NCBI RefSeq assembly: GCF_016466415.2
Contig: NZ_CP066771.1
Location: forward strand, 1-64,000
Origin: Ralstonia pickettii
Lineage (GTDB): Bacteria; Pseudomonadota; Gammaproteobacteria; Burkholderiales; Burkholderiaceae
Direction of reading: 5' to 3'
Length of the DNA stretch: 64,000 nt
In this document: piece by piece, positions 36,950-47,005 of the stretch
Layout of the letters: every line of letters starts with the position of its first letter
How positions within the stretch are numbered: position 1 is the first letter of the stretch
The notes under the pieces: model-generated
The model's database searches: none
Seen by the model: only the letters and a program-made list of their open reading frames with translations
What the model was told of the DNA's origin: nothing
Position numbers and translations under genes: made by a program

Positions 36950-38098
36950 TCAGGCCGCCTGTGGCTCGATGTTGGCCTGACGGTACAGCCCGCCCACCAA
37001 GTCGGATTCCGTGACGATGCCGGCCAGCCGTCCGTCGGCATCCAGCACCGGAATGTGGTGGTGGCCGGCGCTGGCAAACATCGGCACCAGATCCGACATG
37101 GGCGCGTTGGCGGCGATGGTCTGCACGCGTGTCTTCATGTGATCGGCCACGCGCGGGGGCGTGAGCGCGCCGATGCTGAACCAGCGGCGCAGCGTCTGGC
37201 GCATGTCCGCCGGCGCCAGGCCTAGCAGGTCGACGCGCGTGACGATGCCCACCACGCGCCGTCCCTCATCCACCACCGGCAATGCCTTGAAACCATGCTG
37301 GCGCAGCAGTTCCAGTGCACGGGGGATCGACGTGCCGGCCAAGACCGTGACCACCGGCGTGGTCATGATGTCTGCACAGGTGAGCGCCTGGAAGGTGCGC
37401 GTGTAGGCCTGCAGTTGCATCTCGCGCAGCACGGCTTCGATGTCTTCGGGGTCGATGTCGAGCAGCTCGCTCTGGCGGCGCAGCGCGGCGACGATGTCGG
37501 CGCGGGTGAAGCCGGCCGCCGTGGGCGGACGCTCGCCAGCAGGCAGGCGTTGCGCGTGCGGATACCGGTGGCCCGTGGCCGCGTGGTACACGAGTGCGCC
37601 CACCAGCAGCAGCGCTGACTGGATCAGGATGGGCTCCAGCACGAAGCGGTAGCCCAGCGCATGCACGGCCGGGCCGCCAATCACGGCGGTGAGCGCCACT
37701 GCGCCCGAGGGCGGGTGCACGCAGCGCAGCGCAAACATGCCGGCAATGGCCGCCGAGATGGCCAGCGCAGAGGCAATCACCGGATCATTCACCAGCAGCG
37801 CGAACGTCACGCCCACGGTAGCCGCCACCAGGTTGCCGCCGATGATCGACCACGGCTGCGCGAGCGGACTGGCGGGCACCGCAAACAGCAGCACGGCAGA
37901 GGCGCCCATTGGGGCGACCAGCAGCGGGATCAGCGTGGAAGCGCCCGGCACCATCTTCATCATCGTGCCGGTAAAAAGGATGCCGGCGAGGGCGCCGACT
38001 GCGGAACGGACGCGCTCGCTCCAGCGCACCGTCACGGGTGCAGGAATGAAGCTGTGGAGCCAGCGGCGCAGGGCGGGATGCAGGGATGAAGAGGACAT
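36950..38098 (-). CDS. HPP-family membrane protein with two CBS domains
   Basis: The 382-aa protein has four or five membrane helices with the family's HPPSG motif (RCVHPPSGAVALTAV), then a cytoplasmic pair of CBS domains (ADIMTTPVVTVLAGTSIPRA and VADHMKTRVQTIAANAPMSD). HPP proteins are thought to move nitrite or other small ions; CBS pairs usually sense adenine nucleotides. The ATG at 38098 is preferred over an upstream TTG. Confidence 0.88.
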   Translation of the reverse strand: MSSSSLHPALRRWLHSFIPAPVTVRWSERVRSAVGALAGILFTGTMMKMVPGASTLIPLLVAPMGASAVLLFAVPASPLAQPWSIIGGNLVAATVGVTFALLVNDPVIASALAISAAIAGMFALRCVHPPSGAVALTAVIGGPAVHALGYRFVLEPILIQSALLLVGALVYHAATGHRYPHAQRLPAGERPPTAAGFTRADIVAALRRQSELLDIDPEDIEAVLREMQLQAYTRTFQALTCADIMTTPVVTVLAGTSIPRALELLRQHGFKALPVVDEGRRVVGIVTRVDLLGLAPADMRQTLRRWFSIGALTPPRVADHMKTRVQTIAANAPMSDLVPMFASAGHHHIPVLDADGRLAGIVTESDLVGGLYRQANIEPQAA

Positions 38099-38330
38099 GG
38101 TCGACGGACGGCGATTGCCCGGACCAGGCTTCACCAATGTCAAAGAATGCAGCCGGCGATTCTATCACGCTGTGACATAACTCACTGTCAGCGCTGTCAT
38201 GACGCGGAATGCCCCAATGTAGGGCGAAGATCATGCGGATTTGTCAACGAAACGTCACCGTTGTTTCATGGCGCGTGTCGAGACTGCCGGGCTTTCCAAC
38301 GCTCTTTGCGGGTTGCGAGCCCGCCGCACC

Positions 38331-40316
38331 ATGTCCTTCACTGCCCGCCCCGCGTTTTCCCGCCCGCGTCTGTGCTCCAGCCTCGTTGCGCTGTTCGGTG
38401 CCCTCGCGCTCACCGCGTGCGGCGGCGATGACACCACCAGCAGCACGCCCGTTGCCACCACGCAGGCCATTCCGGCGCCGCCCGCGGACCCGGGCTTTGT
38501 CGACACGGCGGCCGTGGCCACCGGCGTACCGGCCTTCGTCGACAACATCGCCACCAACCAGCGCGGCGATGCCCGCTACGCCACGCTGGGCACCAATGCC
38601 GGCGTGCGCCTGTTCATCCGCTTTCTGGATCTCTGGCAGCCGCTCACGGAAATCGTCGATGCGGGCGTGAGTGCGCCAGCCAACGGGTCGTTCCCGGCGG
38701 TCGTGGCGTCCACGTGGACGGGCCTGCCCAACGACGGCACGGCCGGCGGCACGCAGCTCAATCTGCCGGTCTTGAACGCAAACGTTCAATACGTGGTGAA
38801 CGCCACCACCAACCGCACGCAGGCCCAGGCCGACGCGGCGTACTTTGACGACCGCCGCGGCAAGGGCTACAGCGTGAGCGACGGCATGGGGCCGCTGACC
38901 ACCGCGTGGCGCACGCTGGCGCAGCAGACCACGTCGATTACCACCGTGCCGGCCGATGCCACCACCGTGCTCTACAACGACAGCGGCAACAACACGGGCG
39001 TGGGCACCTCGGCCGGCAACACTGCCTTCGGCAAGGTGGTCGACCTGATCAACACGGTGGGCAACAACGCCTCCACCGAGCCTTCCAAGCGCTTCTACAA
39101 ATACGCGCGGCCGTACCGCTGGAGCAGCAGCGTGGTCGTCGTGCCGACGCTGGTGCCGGCCGAGAGCCCGACGCCCACCACCGACGGCGGCTTCATCAGC
39201 GGCCATTCGGCGGAAGCAACGCGCGATGCGGTGGCCATGGCATACCTGGTGCCCGAGCGCTTCCAGCAGATCCTGGCGCGCGGCATGGAGCTGGGCGAGA
39301 ACCGCATCCTTGCCGGCATGCATTCGCCGCTGGATGTGATGTCCGGCCGCATGATCGGCATTGCCGCCGCGGCGGCCAACCTGGTCGATCCGGCCAACGC
39401 TGCGCTCAAGGCGGCGGCCTTCACGCAGGCGCACGCTGCGCTGATGGCGCAGACCGGCACGGATGCGACGACGTTCCCGGCGCTGGCCCAGTCGGGCACC
39501 CTGGCCACCGACCGCTTTGCCGACTACGCCACCAACCAGGCCAACTTCACGCGCCGCATGACGTTTGGTTTTACGCAGATCGGTGCGACGACGCTGGCGC
39601 CGGTGGTGCCCAAGGGCGCCGAGGTGCTGCTGGAAACGCGCTTCCCGTACCTGAGCGCCGACCAGCGCCGCGTGGTGCTCAAGACCACCGAGCTGGCGTC
39701 CGGCTACCCCGTGCTCGACGACGCCGAAGGCTGGGGCCGCCTCAACCTGTTCGCGGCGGCCGACGGTTACGGCGCGTTCAACGGCAACGTGATCGTGTCG
39801 ATGGATGCAACGCAGGGCGGCTTCAATGCGGCCGATTCGTGGCGCAACGCCATCTCGGGCCCTGGCAAGCTCACGCTGCAAGGCACCGGCAGGCTGCGTC
39901 TGGCAGGCGCCAACACGTACACCGGCGGCACCCAGGTCGCAGGCGGCGTGCTGGAAGCCGATTCGGCCAATGCATTCGGTGCGGGCGACGTGTATGTGGG
40001 AGCCGGCACGCTGGCGGTCAACGCGCCGGCGGCGGTGGCCATTGCCGGCAAGTTCACGCAACTGCAGGGCACCACGCTTGATCTGGCCATCGGCCCGAAC
40101 GGCCAGGGCAAGCTGAGCGTGGCCGGCCTTACCACCATTGCGGGCGGCACGCTGCACGTGAAATTCGTGAACGGCTACACGCCCAAGGTGGGCGACACCA
40201 TCGCCGTGGTGGATGGCGCCGGCAGCAACCGGCAGTTCACGTCGGTGGTGGTCGACGGCTTCCAGGCCACGGCCATCTACACGGCCACCGGCATCCAGAT
40301 CCACCTGGACGCCTGA
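38331..40316 (+). CDS. PAP2-family phosphatase lipoprotein with autotransporter-type repeat
   Basis: The 661-aa protein begins with a lipoprotein signal (ALALTACGGDD). It then has a PAP2/vanadium-haloperoxidase-type phosphatase domain: motif 1 KRFYKYARPYR, motif 2 SGHSAEATRDA, motif 3 ENRILAGMHSPLDV. The last 150 residues carry an autotransporter-associated beta-strand repeat (ANTYTGGTQVAGGVLEADSA, then GAGDVYVG). No outer-membrane beta-barrel follows, so it is probably an outer-membrane-anchored acid phosphatase rather than a true autotransporter. The ATG at 38331 gives the best signal peptide; TTG 38241 and ATG 38268 are open alternatives. Confidence 0.8.
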   Translation: MSFTARPAFSRPRLCSSLVALFGALALTACGGDDTTSSTPVATTQAIPAPPADPGFVDTAAVATGVPAFVDNIATNQRGDARYATLGTNAGVRLFIRFLDLWQPLTEIVDAGVSAPANGSFPAVVASTWTGLPNDGTAGGTQLNLPVLNANVQYVVNATTNRTQAQADAAYFDDRRGKGYSVSDGMGPLTTAWRTLAQQTTSITTVPADATTVLYNDSGNNTGVGTSAGNTAFGKVVDLINTVGNNASTEPSKRFYKYARPYRWSSSVVVVPTLVPAESPTPTTDGGFISGHSAEATRDAVAMAYLVPERFQQILARGMELGENRILAGMHSPLDVMSGRMIGIAAAAANLVDPANAALKAAAFTQAHAALMAQTGTDATTFPALAQSGTLATDRFADYATNQANFTRRMTFGFTQIGATTLAPVVPKGAEVLLETRFPYLSADQRRVVLKTTELASGYPVLDDAEGWGRLNLFAAADGYGAFNGNVIVSMDATQGGFNAADSWRNAISGPGKLTLQGTGRLRLAGANTYTGGTQVAGGVLEADSANAFGAGDVYVGAGTLAVNAPAAVAIAGKFTQLQGTTLDLAIGPNGQGKLSVAGLTTIAGGTLHVKFVNGYTPKVGDTIAVVDGAGSNRQFTSVVVDGFQATAIYTATGIQIHLDA

Positions 40317-40335
40317 TGCCTGAACGCCTGAACGT

Positions 40336-41217
40336 TCACCTGAGCGGCAGAAGCACGTCAGTCTCGGCTTCGTGCTCGGGCACGTCGGGGTAGAAGCGCA
40401 CGCGCCGGAACAGCAACGGCGCGTCGCGCAACTCCTCGCCGCTGGCGGGCAGCCAATCGGCATACAGGTACGCAACACTCTGGCCGAGCGTGTCGTCGGA
40501 GCCCGTGTGGCGCAGCACGGCGTAGCGCCCGCCTGCCAGCGTCTTGCCCGCTACGCCCGCCGCATTGGGAGCGACCGGCGCGCGCGTGGCGGCGCAGATG
40601 TCCATGCGGAACGCCTCGGGCGGCACATCGCTGGGGTTGTCGTAGACGACGTTGTACGTGGTCGAAACGCTTGGGTGCAGCCGATGCTCGCGACGCCAGG
40701 CGATAAACGTGCGGAGAGTCTCGCCCAGGCGGGCGGGATCGCCGCGGTGCTCGATGGCCGCGACGGGCACGGCCTCGCGCTCGACGATCTCGACGGATTG
40801 GGTTTGCTGTTGTGCGGGCATATGCAGGCTCCTGAGGGCGCGCAACGCTTGTAGATCGGTGGCCCAGGGCGCCCACTGCGGCGCCGCCCGAAATGCCGAC
40901 GGCGATTGCCCCGCCTGCCTGCGGAACGCCCGCGCAAATGCCTCCGGCCCTTCGTACCCGCACGCCAGTGCGATGTCGGTGATGCGCGCATCGTCGCGAT
41001 AGGCGAGTTGATGCGCGGCGCGCTTCAGGCGCAGCAACTGCACATAGCGCCCGACGTTCATGCCGAACAGCAACGAGAACTGGCGGTGGAAGTGGTACCG
41101 GGAAAATGCGGCCACCCCGGCCAGCCCGTCTACATCCAGCGTGTCTTCCAGATGCGCGTCGATGTGTGCAAGCACGGCGCGGAAGCGGGCGAGGTAGCGG
41201 TCGGTGGCGGTGGTCAA
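40336..41217 (-). CDS. AraC-family regulator with GyrI-like effector domain
   Basis: The 293-aa protein has two HTH motifs of the AraC type (DVDGLAGVAAFSRYHFHRQF and ITDIALACGYEGPEAFARAF) at the N-terminus, and a GyrI/Rob-like ligand-binding domain at the C-terminus. It resembles regulators that respond to small hydrophobic drugs or dyes. The start codon is TTG, supported by AGGAG 7 nt upstream and by the lack of any other start ahead of the first HTH. Its target is not obvious; the GYD gene is divergent from it. Confidence 0.88.
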   Translation of the reverse strand: MTTATDRYLARFRAVLAHIDAHLEDTLDVDGLAGVAAFSRYHFHRQFSLLFGMNVGRYVQLLRLKRAAHQLAYRDDARITDIALACGYEGPEAFARAFRRQAGQSPSAFRAAPQWAPWATDLQALRALRSLHMPAQQQTQSVEIVEREAVPVAAIEHRGDPARLGETLRTFIAWRREHRLHPSVSTTYNVVYDNPSDVPPEAFRMDICAATRAPVAPNAAGVAGKTLAGGRYAVLRHTGSDDTLGQSVAYLYADWLPASGEELRDAPLLFRRVRFYPDVPEHEAETDVLLPLR

Positions 41218-41486
41218 GTTGGGCTCCTGGGAGGAGATACGTTAGCGCGCGTGATACCGCCGTGCCTGACCGAAGTTGCGCAATGGGCGCTTTTCAGCGG
41301 CGGTGTATCGCATCTGAAACCATCCGGGGCCCTGCACGGGCTGGAACGGACCGGTGTGGGCGCGATGTTGCCGCAATGGGGCTTGCCAGCTTGCCTGGCG
41401 TGCACATTGCACGAAAGCACCTCCCGCGCGTTTCGGCGGCGCGCGATGCAGCTTCCCTCCGACTCCCGCCGATCAGGAGATGCACC

Positions 41487-41780
41487 ATGGCAACTTTTCT
41501 GGCCCTGCTGAACTTTACCGACCAGGGCATCCGCAGCGTGAAAGACACCACCAAGCGGGCGGCTGCGGCCCGCGAACTGGCCAAGGCGGCCGGCATCGAC
41601 ATGAAGGCGATCTACTGGACGCTGGGCCAGTACGACCTCGCCGTGATTTGCGAGGGCCCGGACGATGCCGCCATGACGGCCTTCGGGCTGGCGCTGGCCG
41701 CGGCGGGCAATGTCCGTTCGCAGACGCTGAGGGCGTTTTCCGCAGATGAGATGAACGGCATTCTCAGCAAGATGCCGTGA
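41487..41780 (+). CDS. GYD domain protein
   Basis: This 97-aa protein matches the small GYD family (MATFLALLNFTDQGIRSVKD, then YWTLGQYDLAVICEGPDD), which forms ferredoxin-like dimers of unknown function. AGGAG lies 6 nt before the ATG. A bidirectional terminator separates it from metK. Confidence 0.88.
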   Translation: MATFLALLNFTDQGIRSVKDTTKRAAAARELAKAAGIDMKAIYWTLGQYDLAVICEGPDDAAMTAFGLALAAAGNVRSQTLRAFSADEMNGILSKMP

Positions 41781-41804
41781 GCGCGGTATCGCCAAGCACG
41801 CAAC

Positions 41805-41835
41805 AAAAAACCGCCCCGAAGGGCGGTTTCTCTTT
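41805..41835. terminator. Bidirectional terminator between the GYD gene and metK
   Basis: A-run, CCGCCC, CGAA loop, GGGCGG, T-rich run: a strong hairpin usable on both strands between two convergent genes. Confidence 0.88.
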
Positions 41836-41850
41836 GGCGCCAGCGCAGGC

Positions 41851-43041
41851 TCAGGCAAACGCCTTGGCCGGCTCGCCGGCCAGGCCGGCCGCTTCGCGCA
41901 GCAGCAGGGCCTTGTCGGTGGCTTCCCAGCTGAACTCGGGCTCCTCGCGGCCGAAGTGGCCGTATGCGGCGGTCTTTTCGTAGACCGGGCGCAGCAGGTC
42001 CAGCATTTGCACAATGCCCTTCGGGCGCAGGTCGAAGTGCTCCTGCACGAGCTTGGCGATCTGCTCGTCCGGGATCACGCCCGTGCCTTCCGTGTACACC
42101 GTGATGTTGATCGGGCGTGCGACGCCAATCGCGTAGCTCACCTGCACCTGGCACTGGCGCGCCAGACCGGCGGCCACCACGTTCTTGGCCACGTAGCGCG
42201 CGGCATACGCCGCCGAGCGGTCGACCTTGGACGGGTCCTTGCCCGAGAACGCACCGCCGCCGTGCGGGGCGGCGCCGCCGTACGTGTCGACGATGATCTT
42301 GCGGCCGGTCAGGCCGCAGTCGCCTTGCGGGCCGCCGATGACAAAGCGGCCGGTCGGGTTCACCAGGTACTTGGTCTCGGCCAGCATGTGCGACGGGAGC
42401 ACCGGCTTGATGATCTCTTCGATCACGGCTTCGCGGATGGCCTCTTGCGACATTTCCGGCGCGTGCTGGGTGGACAGCACCACGGTATCGACGCTGTGGG
42501 GCTTGCCGTCCACATAACGCACCGTCACCTGCGACTTGGCGTCCGGACGCAGCCAGGGCAGGCGGCCGTCGCGGCGCAGTTGCGACTGGCGCTCGACCAG
42601 GCGGTGCGCGTAGTAGATCGGGAAGGGCATCAGCTCGGGCGTTTCATCGCACGCGTAGCCGAACATCAGGCCCTGGTCGCCGGCGCCCTGGTTGAGGTAG
42701 TCGTCCGACGCGCGGTCGACGCCCTGGGCAATATCCGGTGATTGCTTGTCGTAAGCGACGAGGACGGCACAGCCCTTGTAGTCGATGCCGTATTCGGTGT
42801 TGTCGTAGCCGATGCGCTTGATGGTTTCGCGCGCAACGTGGATGTAGTCGACGTTGGCCGTCGTGGTGATTTCACCCGCGAGCACCACCAGGCCGGTGTT
42901 GCACAGCGTTTCTGCTGCGACGCGCGCATATTTGTCCTGGGCGAGGATGGCGTCCAGGATGGCGTCGGAAATCTGGTCGGCGACCTTGTCGGGATGGCCC
43001 TCGGAGACCGACTCCGAGGTGAAGAGGAAGTCGTTTGACAC
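41851..43041 (-). CDS. metK: S-adenosylmethionine synthetase
   Basis: MetK makes SAM from methionine and ATP and supplies the methyltransferases of the cell. The 396-aa protein has the N-terminal [13 protein letters not shown], the ATP-binding [12 protein letters not shown] and the P-loop-like [16 protein letters not shown]. The GTG at 43041 is chosen because the sequence aligns with known MetK N-termini from there ([11 protein letters not shown]) and CTGGAG lies upstream; the frame is open a further 26 codons. A -10 box at 43189-43194 implies a leader of about 140 nt. Confidence 0.96.
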   Translation of the reverse strand: MSNDFLFTSESVSEGHPDKVADQISDAILDAILAQDKYARVAAETLCNTGLVVLAGEITTTANVDYIHVARETIKRIGYDNTEYGIDYKGCAVLVAYDKQSPDIAQGVDRASDDYLNQGAGDQGLMFGYACDETPELMPFPIYYAHRLVERQSQLRRDGRLPWLRPDAKSQVTVRYVDGKPHSVDTVVLSTQHAPEMSQEAIREAVIEEIIKPVLPSHMLAETKYLVNPTGRFVIGGPQGDCGLTGRKIIVDTYGGAAPHGGGAFSGKDPSKVDRSAAYAARYVAKNVVAAGLARQCQVQVSYAIGVARPINITVYTEGTGVIPDEQIAKLVQEHFDLRPKGIVQMLDLLRPVYEKTAAYGHFGREEPEFSWEATDKALLLREAAGLAGEPAKAFA

Positions 43042-43161
43042 GGCTGTTAGCTCCAGATTGGCTATCACGTTGCCAATCCGTTGAGCCACGGCCGGCGACG
43101 CTTTAGCGGTATTTAGCAACCTTGCCGAGGTTTGTGGCCAAGCAAGGATTCGCCCCGCAAG

Positions 43162-43194
43162 TTGTCAGTTAACTCGGCGAATCGCGCTATTATA
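43162..43194. promoter_or_regulatory. Overlapping divergent promoters of metK and the acyltransferase pair
   Basis: CTATTATACG at 43187-43196 reads TATAAT on the minus strand (43194 to 43189, toward metK) and TATTAT on the plus strand (43188-43193). TTGTCA at 43162-43167 is a plausible plus-strand -35, but with a long 20-bp spacer. The two -10 boxes overlap almost fully, so the two promoters probably exclude each other. Confidence 0.5.
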
Positions 43195-43280
43195 CGCGGC
43201 ACTTTTCGGGGCCGCAGCAAGGCCTGTCAAGACCCTGCTTCCCTGTCGACTGCGACCAACACATTGCTGCGACCGCACGC

Positions 43281-44129
43281 ATGACCTTCCTGTTCTGGCT
43301 GTTTTCACGCTTGCCCCTATCCGCGCTGCAGGCGCTGGGCGGCTGGCTGGGGGCGCTGGCGGCCAAGGTGCCCGGCCGCTATCACGACCGGCTCATTGCC
43401 AACTTCCGCCACGCCTATCCCGACGTCACGCCCGCCATGCTCAAGGAGGCCGGGCGATCTGCCGGCCGCATGGTGTTCGAGATGCCCTACTTCTGGGTGC
43501 GCAAGAACGGGGCGGACGTCGCCCCTCACCTGTTCGACGTGTGCCGGTCGATCGTCGAGCGCGCGCTTGCAGATGGGCGCGGCCTGATCTTCCTGACGCC
43601 GCACCTGGGCTGCTTTGAAGTGCTGCCGCAGGCCTACGCGCGTGAGCACCCCGTCACCTCGCTGTTCAAGCCGCCGCGCAAGGCAAGCCTGCGCGGCTGG
43701 ATTGAAACCATGCGAGCGGGACCGAACATGCAGATGGCACCGGCAGACCCGCGTGGCGTGCGCATGCTGGTGCGCGCGCTCAAGCGCGGCGAGGCCGTCG
43801 GCATCCTGCCCGACCAGACCCCCACCGCCGGCGAAGGCGTATGGGCGCCGTTCTTCGGCAAGCCCGCCTATACGATGACGCTGGTGCACCGTTTGCATCG
43901 GCTCACAGGTGCGCCCGTCGTGGCACTTTTTGCCGAGCGGTTGCCGCGCGGCGCGGGCTATCGCCTGCACTTGGAGGAGATCGGCGATCTGCCCGAAGAC
44001 GCAACGCAGGCCGCCACCCGCATCAATGCCGCCGTCGAACGGTTGATTGCCGTGGCGCCGACGCAATATCTCTGGGGCTATAACCGCTACAAGCATCCCA
44101 AGGGCGCGGACGCTCCGCCCGCTGCCTGA
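43281..44129 (+). CDS. LpxL/HtrB-like lysophospholipid acyltransferase 1
   Basis: The 282-aa inner-membrane protein has an N-terminal hydrophobic anchor and the HX4E acyltransferase motif (HLGCFE), followed by PPRKASLRGWIE and GILPDQTPTAGEG blocks. This family adds secondary acyl chains to lipid A. It lies 13 bp before a second paralogue, and the two are likely co-transcribed. Confidence 0.9.
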   Translation: MTFLFWLFSRLPLSALQALGGWLGALAAKVPGRYHDRLIANFRHAYPDVTPAMLKEAGRSAGRMVFEMPYFWVRKNGADVAPHLFDVCRSIVERALADGRGLIFLTPHLGCFEVLPQAYAREHPVTSLFKPPRKASLRGWIETMRAGPNMQMAPADPRGVRMLVRALKRGEAVGILPDQTPTAGEGVWAPFFGKPAYTMTLVHRLHRLTGAPVVALFAERLPRGAGYRLHLEEIGDLPEDATQAATRINAAVERLIAVAPTQYLWGYNRYKHPKGADAPPAA

Positions 44130-44142
44130 CACTGCTGCCTTT

Positions 44143-45036
44143 ATGGAACGTCTCTCTGCCAAACTCGGACTCGGCTTCTTGTGGCTGCTGTCCTTCCTGC
44201 CGTACGGCTTTGTCGCGCGTTTTGGCGAAGGCCTGGGCGGGCTGCTGTACCGCATTCCCAATGGCCGCCGCCGCGTGGTGCTGGCCAACTTGCGCGCGTG
44301 CTTTCCCGAGAAGTCCGAAGCCGAGCGCGAAGCCATGGCGCACGAAGTCTTCCGCAAGGTCTTCCGCAGCTTTGCCGAGCGCTCGTTTGCGTGGTTCGCG
44401 TCGGAAAAGCGCCTGATGCGCGTGGTGAAGATCGACGACCAGGCCAATCTGCCAGCGCTGCACGGCCAGCCGCACATTCTCGTCACGCTGCATCTGTCGG
44501 GCGTGGAGATCGGCGCGCTGGCGCTGACCGACTACCTGCGCAAGCACGTCGGCAACGCCGGCTGCTCGCTGTACACGCGCATGGCCAACCCGGTGCTCGA
44601 TGACGCCATCAAGGCGCTGCGCAGCCGCTTTGGCGCGACCATGGTGTCGCGCAACGAAAACATCCGCCAGATCATGCGCACCATCAAGCGCGGCGAGGCG
44701 CTGCAGCTCATCTCCGACATGGATTTCGGCGAGCGCGACTCGGAGTTCGTGCCGTTCTTCGGTGTGCCGGCGCTCACGCTCAACGCCATCCCGCGCATGG
44801 CATCGATGACCGGTGCCAAGGTCGTGCCGATGTACACCGAGATCCTGCCCAACTACGAGGGCTATGCGCTGCGCATCCTGCCCGCGTGGGAGAACTACCC
44901 CACCGGCGATCTGACCGCCGACACGCGCCGCATGAACGCCTTCTTTGAAGACGCGATCCGCCCGCGCATCACCGAGTACTACTGGGTGCACAAGCGCTTC
45001 AAGCACCGTCCCGAGGGCATGCCGGGCATTTATTGA
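44143..45036 (+). CDS. LpxL/HtrB-like lysophospholipid acyltransferase 2
   Basis: This 297-aa paralogue of the preceding gene has the HX4E motif as HLSGVE. The start at 44143 is chosen for the membrane-anchor N-terminus ([18 protein letters not shown]) and the short spacing from the upstream stop. The two genes may transfer different chains or act at different positions of lipid A. Confidence 0.9.
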   Translation: MERLSAKLGLGFLWLLSFLPYGFVARFGEGLGGLLYRIPNGRRRVVLANLRACFPEKSEAEREAMAHEVFRKVFRSFAERSFAWFASEKRLMRVVKIDDQANLPALHGQPHILVTLHLSGVEIGALALTDYLRKHVGNAGCSLYTRMANPVLDDAIKALRSRFGATMVSRNENIRQIMRTIKRGEALQLISDMDFGERDSEFVPFFGVPALTLNAIPRMASMTGAKVVPMYTEILPNYEGYALRILPAWENYPTGDLTADTRRMNAFFEDAIRPRITEYYWVHKRFKHRPEGMPGIY

Positions 45037-45040
45037 TGCG

Positions 45041-45077
45041 GGGAGCCGGCCCGCGGCAACCCCAGCCGGCTCCCTTT
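45041..45077 (+). terminator. Stem-loop after the acyltransferase pair
   Basis: A perfect 10-bp inverted repeat GGGAGCCGGC / GCCGGCTCCC with a 14-nt loop is followed by TTTA, 4 bp after the stop. It is a probable terminator, though the T-run is short. Confidence 0.65.
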
Positions 45078-45125
45078 AGAATGGGTGTTTTCCGAACGCT
45101 CATCGCCGCATCTGTGCGGCCAGCC

Positions 45126-46004
45126 ATGAAACTGCACTTCACCAAGATGCACGGCGCGGGCAACGACTTTGTCGTGCTCGACGGCATCCAGACCCCGATC
45201 GACTTCACGCCCGAGCAATGGGCTGCCATTGCCGACCGCCATTTCGGCGTGGGGGCGGACCAGCTCCTGCTGGTCGAGCGTTCAACGCGGCCCGACGTCG
45301 ATTTCCGCTACCGCATCTTCAACCACGACGGTGGCGAGGTGGAGCACTGCGGCAACGGCGCGCGCTGCTTCGTCAAGTTCGTCACCGACCGCGGCCTGAC
45401 GGACAAGCGCACCGTGCGTGTGGAAGTCATGAACGGCATCGCCACGCTGACGATGCAGGACGACGGCCAGGTCACGGTCGACATGGGCGCACCGGTGTTC
45501 GAGGCGGCGCGCCTGCCGTTCCTGCCCGAAGGCCTGCCCACCCGCGTCGAGGGCGACGACACGCAGCACGCGCTGCAGATCAACGGCCGGACCGAATGGC
45601 TGTCGACCGTGTCGATGGGCAATCCGCACGCCGTGCAGATTGTCGACGATACGGAAGCCTTCCCCGTGCTGGAAGATGGCCCGCTGATCGAATCGCATGC
45701 CGTGTTTCCGCGTCGTGTGAATGCGGGCTTCATGCAGATCGTCGATCGCCATTCCGTGCGCCTGCGCGTGTACGAGCGCGGCGCGGGGGAGACGCTCGCC
45801 TGCGGCACCGGCGCCTGCGCAGCAGTGGTGGCCGGCATCCGCCGTGGCGTGCTCGATTCGCCCGTCAAGGTAACCACGCATGGCGGCGACCTGACCATCG
45901 CGTGGGCGGGCGGCGGCCAGCCGGTCATGATGACGGGCCCCGCCACGACCGTGTTTGAAGGCACGCTGGATCTGGATGCGCTCAAGCTGACCGTTGCCCA
46001 CTAG
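45126..46004 (+). CDS. dapF: Diaminopimelate epimerase
   Basis: DapF converts LL- to meso-diaminopimelate for lysine and peptidoglycan synthesis. The 292-aa protein has both catalytic cysteines in CGNGARC and CGTGACA, and the N-terminal [17 protein letters not shown] signature. The ATG at 45126 is the family start. Confidence 0.96.
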   Translation: MKLHFTKMHGAGNDFVVLDGIQTPIDFTPEQWAAIADRHFGVGADQLLLVERSTRPDVDFRYRIFNHDGGEVEHCGNGARCFVKFVTDRGLTDKRTVRVEVMNGIATLTMQDDGQVTVDMGAPVFEAARLPFLPEGLPTRVEGDDTQHALQINGRTEWLSTVSMGNPHAVQIVDDTEAFPVLEDGPLIESHAVFPRRVNAGFMQIVDRHSVRLRVYERGAGETLACGTGACAAVVAGIRRGVLDSPVKVTTHGGDLTIAWAGGGQPVMMTGPATTVFEGTLDLDALKLTVAH

Positions 46005-46051
46005 GCGCGCGGGAACTGCCCATTCGCCTGTCTGAACAACAAGGAGACACC

Positions 46052-46879
46052 GTGGCATCCAACGGCAAGAACCCCATCGACGACTGGTATTTCGACGGCA
46101 GCAGCAAGTTCAAGATTGCCAAGTTCGATCCTGCCGCCAAACCGTGCACCACGGGCAGCAAGGCGGGTGACCTGGCGCGGCTGGCCGAACTGTCTGCGCG
46201 CATTGAGGCGCTGCAGGACATCTTCTATGCCGAGCACCGCCGCAAGCTGCTGGTCGTGCTGCAGGGCATGGATACGGCGGGCAAGGATGGCACGGTACGC
46301 ACCGTGTTCCGCGCGCTCGACCCGCTCGGCCTGCGCGTGGTGGGCTTCAAGGTGCCCACGCCGCTGGAGTTGGCGCATGACTTCCTGTGGCGGATCCATG
46401 CGGAGGTGCCGGCCGCAGGCGAGATCGTCATCTTCAATCGCAGCCACTACGAAGATGTGCTCGTTACCCGCGTGCATGGAGACATCGACGCCGCCGAGTG
46501 CAAGCGCCGTTACGCTCACATCAATGCTTTCGAGCAGATGCTGACCGAGACCGGTACCACCATCGTCAAGTGCTTTTTGCATATCTCCAAGGAGGAGCAG
46601 CGCGATCGGCTGCAGATGCGCATCGACGATCCGCAGAAGCACTGGAAGCTTGGGATGGCGGACATTGAAGAACGCAAGTTCTGGGAAGACTACATGGCTG
46701 CCTACGAAGACGCGATCAATGCCACAGCCACCCCGCACGCGCCGTGGCACATCATTCCGGCGAACTCCAAGTCGCATCGCAGCCTGATGGTGGCGGAGAT
46801 TCTGCTGCAGGTGATGGAGCGGTTGCAGCCGGAATATCCGGTGGGGAATCCGGCGTTCTTGGGGTTGAAGATCGAATAG
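46052..46879 (+). CDS. Polyphosphate kinase 2 family protein
   Basis: The 275-aa single-domain PPK2 has Walker A GMDTAGKDG and the Walker B-like FNRSHYEDVLVTRVHG. Such enzymes move phosphate between polyphosphate and nucleotides; class (ADP, GDP or AMP use) cannot be set by eye. The start codon is GTG with a strong AAGGAG 7 nt upstream. Confidence 0.93.
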   Translation: MASNGKNPIDDWYFDGSSKFKIAKFDPAAKPCTTGSKAGDLARLAELSARIEALQDIFYAEHRRKLLVVLQGMDTAGKDGTVRTVFRALDPLGLRVVGFKVPTPLELAHDFLWRIHAEVPAAGEIVIFNRSHYEDVLVTRVHGDIDAAECKRRYAHINAFEQMLTETGTTIVKCFLHISKEEQRDRLQMRIDDPQKHWKLGMADIEERKFWEDYMAAYEDAINATATPHAPWHIIPANSKSHRSLMVAEILLQVMERLQPEYPVGNPAFLGLKIE

Positions 46880-46946
46880 GGTGGTGGTTTGCGGCTCTTG
46901 CGCTGATGGTGCATCCCTCGCATCGGCTGCGGCAGGAGAATGAGCC

Positions 46947-46988
46947 ACAAAAAAACAAAACCCCGGCGAACAACATCCACCGGGGTTC
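46947..46988 (-). terminator. Rho-independent terminator after pyrE
   Basis: On the minus strand AACCCCGG and CCGGGGTT form a perfect 8-bp stem (13-nt loop), followed by TTGTTTTTTTG. It lies just past the pyrE stop. Confidence 0.85.
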
Positions 46989-47005
46989 TTTAACGCGGCA
47001 AAAAC

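Noticed and set aside
38244-40478. A 744-codon open frame on the minus strand, opposite the PAP2 phosphatase gene
   Set aside because: It is antisense to a gene with clear phosphatase motifs. Its His/Arg/Gly-rich composition is typical of GC-rich shadow frames and it has no domain.
43042-43188. SAM riboswitch in the metK leader
   Set aside because: The leader is long enough, but I could not recognise the conserved core of any known SAM riboswitch class.
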